64,000 bases of DNA, from the NCBI RefSeq assembly GCF_000447795.1, contig NZ_AUNI01000021.1:248001-312000 (forward strand), in the 5' to 3' direction. A program made the translations under genes and the position numbers. The stretch is from Bacteriovorax sp. Seq25_V (GTDB lineage: Bacteria; Bdellovibrionota; Bacteriovoracia; Bacteriovoracales; Bacteriovoracaceae). The notes beneath the pieces are model-generated. The model worked only from the letters and a program-made list of their open reading frames with translations. It ran no database searches and was not told the DNA's origin. Within the stretch, counting starts at the first letter, position 1. Each line of letters opens with the position of its first letter. Of the stretch, positions 59,955 to 64,000 are shown in pieces.

Positions 59955-61628
59955 GTGTTTCGAAAAGAATTCGCAGATGTTATCAGTAAAACAGGGATGG
60001 TTCCGTTAAAGGATCTTCGTCCGTTGTTAATGGATAAGGATAAAGACTCCATCTCTGAATTAGGCTTATTAGAATTTTCTTTCTTTGATGATGTAAAATT
60101 TGCAAAACAGGTCGCTGGAAATTATAGTGTACCATATATTGATTTAATGAAGGCCAGTGTACCTGATCGTATCCTCAAGCTTGTTAGACGTACTGACATT
60201 TTAAAATACAGAGCCATTCCAATTCAAAAAACAGGGAAATCAGTAAGCTTAGCGATTTTTGATCCTTCGCTTATTGCACGTCAAGCCGAGCTCCAATCCT
60301 TGTTTCAGCACCCAGTCGATTTTATTTTAACGTCACTAAGAGCTTGGAAAAGATTGTTTGAAAAAATTGAAGTCTCAATTGATGAAGTTCTTGAAACAGT
60401 TAAAGAGGTAAAAGCTGATTCAGGAGTGAATGAAAATCTTGTTGAAGAAGATATCGGTGATGATGTTATTCGTTTCGTAAATAGAATTCTTGCTGATGCT
60501 TTTCTTAGAAAATGTAGTGATATTCATATTGAACCATATGAACACAATTTTAGAGTTAGATTTAGAATTGATGGTACACTTATTGAGGTTGCACAGCCTC
60601 CAAAATCATTAATTGCTCCTATTGTTTCACGTCTTAAAATTCTTGCACAGCTAGATATTTCTGAAAGAAGAAAACCACAAGATGGTAGGATTAAGCTTTC
60701 TGTTGCAGGAAAGCCGATTGATTATCGTGTGTCGACACTCCCAACACTATTTGGTGAAAAGGTTGTACTAAGACTTCTTGACCAGTCCAATCTACAGCTA
60801 GATATGACTAAACTAGGATTTGAGCCAAAACAAATTAAAGTTTTTCAAAATGGTATTCATCAACCATATGGGATGTGCTTGGTGACAGGTCCTACGGGAT
60901 CTGGGAAAACAACAACACTTTATTCGGCACTAGCTGAACTTAATACAGATGATGTAAATATTTCTACAGCGGAAGATCCATGTGAGTTTAACCTCGAAGG
61001 GATCAATCAGGTAAATATTAAAAAAGAAGTTGGTTTGACTTTTCCGGCTGCACTTAAAGCTTTTCTTCGTCAGGATCCCGATATCATCATGGTTGGGGAG
61101 ATTCGAGACTTTGAAGTAGGAGAGATTGCTGTTGAAGCTGCTCTAACTGGTCACATGGTTTTAAGTACACTCCATACTAACGATGCACCATCGACAATTA
61201 CACGTCTTTTAAATATGGGAATTGAGCCTTTTCTTGTAACAGGATCGTTAAATGTTGTTGTTGCACAAAGACTATGTAGGAAAATTTGTACTCAATGTAA
61301 GATAGAGGATACAAAAATCTCAAAAGAAGAGATAATAGCTTGTGGGATTGCTCCTGCATCAGCGGAAAAAATAAAAATATATCGTGGTGCTGGTTGTGAG
61401 CACTGTAACAACACTGGTTATAAAGGCCGTGTTGCGATTTACGAAGTTTTAGATGTTAGTCCAGCTATAAAAGAAATTATTTTAAAGCATGGATCTAGTG
61501 ATGACATCAAGAGACAGGCCATTAAAGAAGGGATGAAAACTTTAAGAATGAGTGCACTTACGAAAGTAGCTTTAGGAGAAACATCTCTTGAAGAGGCAGT
61601 GAGTAACTCTAGTTCTGATAAGTTTTAA
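59955..61628 (+). CDS. pilB: Type IV pilus assembly ATPase PilB
   Basis: 557-residue hexameric ATPase that powers pilus extension. Seen: N-terminal MshEN/T2SSE-N domain (about 20-140), C-S-D-I-H-I-E-P, Walker A G-P-T-G-S-G-K-T-T-T near 312-321, Walker B region P-D-I-I-M-V-G-E-I-R-D, the His box G-H-M-V-L-S-T-L-H, and a C-x-x-C...C-x-x-C zinc site near 438-495. The zinc cysteines favour PilB/GspE over PilT. GTG start. First gene of pilB-pilT-pilC, behind a FliA-type promoter. Confidence 0.96.
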   Translation: MFRKEFADVISKTGMVPLKDLRPLLMDKDKDSISELGLLEFSFFDDVKFAKQVAGNYSVPYIDLMKASVPDRILKLVRRTDILKYRAIPIQKTGKSVSLAIFDPSLIARQAELQSLFQHPVDFILTSLRAWKRLFEKIEVSIDEVLETVKEVKADSGVNENLVEEDIGDDVIRFVNRILADAFLRKCSDIHIEPYEHNFRVRFRIDGTLIEVAQPPKSLIAPIVSRLKILAQLDISERRKPQDGRIKLSVAGKPIDYRVSTLPTLFGEKVVLRLLDQSNLQLDMTKLGFEPKQIKVFQNGIHQPYGMCLVTGPTGSGKTTTLYSALAELNTDDVNISTAEDPCEFNLEGINQVNIKKEVGLTFPAALKAFLRQDPDIIMVGEIRDFEVGEIAVEAALTGHMVLSTLHTNDAPSTITRLLNMGIEPFLVTGSLNVVVAQRLCRKICTQCKIEDTKISKEEIIACGIAPASAEKIKIYRGAGCEHCNNTGYKGRVAIYEVLDVSPAIKEIILKHGSSDDIKRQAIKEGMKTLRMSALTKVALGETSLEEAVSNSSSDKF

Positions 61629-61638
61629 GGGGTAAAAG

Positions 61639-62781
61639 ATGAGTGCTGATACTAAATCAACAAAACTACAGTCAGAACCAACAGCTACGAAAAAGTTAGA
61701 GGTTGGTGAAAACATAAAGATTCAACAATTGTTTAAGTTGATGGTTGATAATGGGGGATCAGATTTACATATCTCTCCTGGGACTTCACCAGCTATGCGT
61801 GTTAATGGCGAGGTCATAAGAGTCAAGGTACCTGCGCTAACACCACAAACTTCTAAGGAACTTGTCTATCAAGTTTTGTCTGAAGAACAAAAAAATGAAT
61901 TTGAAAAAACTCTAGACCTCGACTTCTCTTTTGGTATTAAAGGTCTTGCGCGCTTTAGAGGAAATGTTTTTTACTCAAAAGGTGGTGTTGCAGCTGTTTT
62001 TAGACAGATTCCTAGTATTGTACCGGATTTTAAATCACTAAACCTACCAAAGGTTTTAATGGATATGACAGATGTGTCAAATGGACTTATTCTAGTAACT
62101 GGACCAACTGGTTCTGGTAAGTCGACAACTCTGGCAGCGCTGATTGATAGATTAAATGAAATCGAAGCTGGGCATATCATTACTTTAGAGGATCCAATCG
62201 AATTCGTTCATCCTCATAAGACTTGTATTATGAACCAAAGAGAGATTGGGAGGGATTCACTATCTTTCAAAAATGCACTTAAAGGTCTTTTACGTCAGGA
62301 TCCCGATATTGTTCTCGTTGGTGAGATGAGGGACGCCGAAACGATTGAAGCGGCACTTACTATTGCTGAAACTGGCCACTTAGTTTTTGGAACCCTTCAC
62401 ACAAACTCATGTGTTCAGACAATTAATAGAATGGTTAACGTTTTCCCTTCAGAGCAACAGGACCAGATTAGAACACTACTATCGTTTGTTCTACAAGGAG
62501 TTGTTTCGCAACAGCTCCTTCCAAAATCTTTTAGTCCAGGGCGTGTACTTGGAATGGAGATTTTAAGAACAAATCCTGCGATCAAAAACTTAATTCGTGA
62601 AGATAAAATTCATCAGATATATTCTCAGATGCAAGTAGGACAAGATAAGACTGGAATGGTTACAATGAATCAAAGTATTAAAAGACACTTTGATGCGGGT
62701 CTGATCGATGCTGAAACAGCTATGTCATATTCAACAAACCCTGAGGAACTTGCACCGCAACTTGGATTAAAAGAAAGGTAG
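61639..62781 (+). CDS. pilT: Type IV pilus retraction ATPase PilT
   Basis: 380 residues, hexameric ATPase that retracts pili. Seen: G-S-D-L-H-I-S-P-G near 40-48, Walker A G-P-T-G-S-G-K-S-T near 156-164, the Asp box T-L-E-D-P-I-E, Walker B D-P-D-I-V-L-V-G-E-M-R-D, and the His box G-H-L-V-F-G-T-L-H-T. No zinc-site cysteines, as expected. AAGGGG ribosome site; 10 bases after pilB. Pilus retraction is a known requirement for predatory host attachment in Bdellovibrio. Confidence 0.96.
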   Translation: MSADTKSTKLQSEPTATKKLEVGENIKIQQLFKLMVDNGGSDLHISPGTSPAMRVNGEVIRVKVPALTPQTSKELVYQVLSEEQKNEFEKTLDLDFSFGIKGLARFRGNVFYSKGGVAAVFRQIPSIVPDFKSLNLPKVLMDMTDVSNGLILVTGPTGSGKSTTLAALIDRLNEIEAGHIITLEDPIEFVHPHKTCIMNQREIGRDSLSFKNALKGLLRQDPDIVLVGEMRDAETIEAALTIAETGHLVFGTLHTNSCVQTINRMVNVFPSEQQDQIRTLLSFVLQGVVSQQLLPKSFSPGRVLGMEILRTNPAIKNLIREDKIHQIYSQMQVGQDKTGMVTMNQSIKRHFDAGLIDAETAMSYSTNPEELAPQLGLKER

Positions 62782-62791
62782 GTCGAGTTAG

Positions 62792-64000
62792 ATGGGACTT
62801 TGGAAATGGGAAGGATTAGATAAAAACGGCAAGAGAGCATCTGGTCAAATTGAAGCAACTACTGAAAAAGAAGTACGAAGACTTCTTAGGGGCCAAGGTA
62901 ATCGTCCGAAAAAAATTACTCCGCCATCAATTTTAGAATTTGATCTTGGTCAATGGATGGTTGAACAAGGCTTCGCTAGTGCTTTTGGAACAAAAGAGCT
63001 TTCAAACTTTACTAAGCAGCTTGCGATTATGATTAATGCGGGTGTTCCAATTTTACAGGGACTAGAAATTATTTATAAAACAGAGAAAAATGCTGCTCTT
63101 AAAAACGCAATTCAAAGAATTGCAAAAGATGTTCAGGAAGGAAAAACTCTCGCCGAGAGTATGACCAAACAAAAAGGTTTTGATAAACTATACTGCAATC
63201 TTGTAAAAGCTGGTGAAATCGGAGGGATTCTAGATGTCATCTTGAATAAGCTTTCAATTCACTTAGAGAAACAAGAAAAAACAAAGTCACAGATTAAGTC
63301 AGCTATGACCTATCCTTTTATTGTAACAATGATTGGTATTGGGGTCGTGTGGGGCCTTGTAACTTTCGTTGTTCCTCAATTTGTAGGAATGTTAAAAGAT
63401 ACGGGGAAAGATATCCCTGGTATTACACAATTTGTAATGGATGTCAGTGATCTTTGTGTAAACTACTCTGCATATGCTGTACCTATTGTCATTATTGTCC
63501 TTGTATTGATCTCGAGTTGGATAAAAACACCAGCAGGAAAAATTATTTATGATAAATTTGCCATGAAGATCCCTGGGTTTGGTGTTGTTGTAATTAAAGG
63601 AAATTTAAGTTCATTCACGAGAACTCTTGGGACACTACTTTCTGCAGGGGTTTCATTAATAGATGCATTAGAAATTTGTATTGAGACGATAGATAATGGT
63701 GTTATTTCTCGTGATATTGCCGCAGTTAAAAAATCAGTTATTGAAGGGAAAACTTTAACAGAACCACTTCAGAAAATTGATTATTTTCCCGAAATGGTTG
63801 CACAGATGATTAAAGTTGGTGAGCAGACAGGGTCAATTGACCAGATGCTTGACAAGATTGCTGTCGTTTTTGAAGACGAAGTTAATATGGCCGTTGAGTC
63901 TGCGACAAAGTTAATTGAACCTTTAATCCTTGTCGGCCTCGGTGGAACAATTGCTGTCGTTCTTGTCGCTATTTACCTGCCGATGTTCATGAGTGCAGGT
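62792..64000 (+). CDS. pilC: Type IV pilus inner-membrane platform protein PilC (partial)
   Basis: Reading frame from ATG 62792 to the window end, 403 residues with no stop, cut by the edge. Seen: an N-terminal cytoplasmic region, two copies of the T2SSF/GspF fold with F-T-K-Q-L-A-I-M-I-N-A-G-V-P at about 70-83 and F-T-R-T-L-G-T-L-L-S-A-G-V-S near 275-288, the matching G-E-x-G-G/T motifs, and membrane segments near 175-197, 220-240 and 370-395. Only the last few residues should be missing, since the M-F-M-S-A-G ending is close to the usual C-terminus. PilC links the pilus base to PilB and PilT. Confidence 0.93.
   Translation, partial: MGLWKWEGLDKNGKRASGQIEATTEKEVRRLLRGQGNRPKKITPPSILEFDLGQWMVEQGFASAFGTKELSNFTKQLAIMINAGVPILQGLEIIYKTEKNAALKNAIQRIAKDVQEGKTLAESMTKQKGFDKLYCNLVKAGEIGGILDVILNKLSIHLEKQEKTKSQIKSAMTYPFIVTMIGIGVVWGLVTFVVPQFVGMLKDTGKDIPGITQFVMDVSDLCVNYSAYAVPIVIIVLVLISSWIKTPAGKIIYDKFAMKIPGFGVVVIKGNLSSFTRTLGTLLSAGVSLIDALEICIETIDNGVISRDIAAVKKSVIEGKTLTEPLQKIDYFPEMVAQMIKVGEQTGSIDQMLDKIAVVFEDEVNMAVESATKLIEPLILVGLGGTIAVVLVAIYLPMFMSAG

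Overview
The window is a gene-dense, AT-rich bacterial chromosome segment with no tRNA, rRNA, CRISPR array, insertion sequence or prophage that I can see. The gene content points to a motile, pili-bearing diderm: two flagellins, FliD/FliS, PilB/PilT/PilC, LPS genes (a heptose-phosphate adenylyltransferase and an LpxH-like hydrolase), a Bat/MoxR operon, and an FtsI that carries a C-terminal PASTA domain. Combined with low GC and FliA-type promoters on both flagellar and pilus genes, the best guess is a Bdellovibrionota member near Bacteriovorax/Halobacteriovorax. This is an inference from content, not a proven identity.

Layout. 1-16.6 kb: mtnP, then a division and cell-wall (dcw) cluster, rsmH-ftsL-ftsI-murE-murF-mraY-murD | ftsW | murC-murB-ftsQ-like-ftsA-ftsZ. 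murG and ddl are absent, and a terminator splits the cluster after murD. 16.6-24.6 kb: two small unknowns, RNase J and uridine kinase on the minus strand, an oligopeptide-type binding protein, prmA, rsmE, an RDD membrane protein and rfaE2. 24.8-28.2 kb: two flagellins flanking a minus-strand outer-membrane-type protein, then a PilZ gene. 28.2-29 kb: LpxH-like hydrolase. 29-38.2 kb, minus strand: a tightly packed nine-gene run of a Maf/MptE-like protein, two GT9 glycosyltransferases with long helical tails and a 48-residue ORF between them, a helical unknown, a soluble histidine kinase, a receiver protein, nadK and recN. 38.3-40.5 kb, minus strand: fliD-fliS-fliT-like. 40.8-45.7 kb: a polytopic membrane protein, a small CTG-start ORF, a DnaA-box-like intergenic region, rlmE, a transpeptidase and lepB. 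45.6-51.3 kb: mutS2 divergent from an NFACT protein, then a secreted unknown and an rRNA methyltransferase. 51.3-58.3 kb: MoxR-DUF58-Bat operon. 58.3-59.9 kb: ribF and aroE. 59.95-64 kb: pilB-pilT-pilC, with pilC cut by the window end.

How it fits together: peptidoglycan synthesis and division genes run through the first quarter. The middle is about building, capping and probably glycosylating the flagellum. The right side holds envelope quality control (Bat, LepB, the PBP) and the type IV pilus motor. The points most worth checking are the MurD-position ligase with altered catalytic motifs, the candidate flagellin-modification operon with its own two-component pair, the FliA-like promoter on the pilus operon, and several hairpins that overlap ribosome binding sites.
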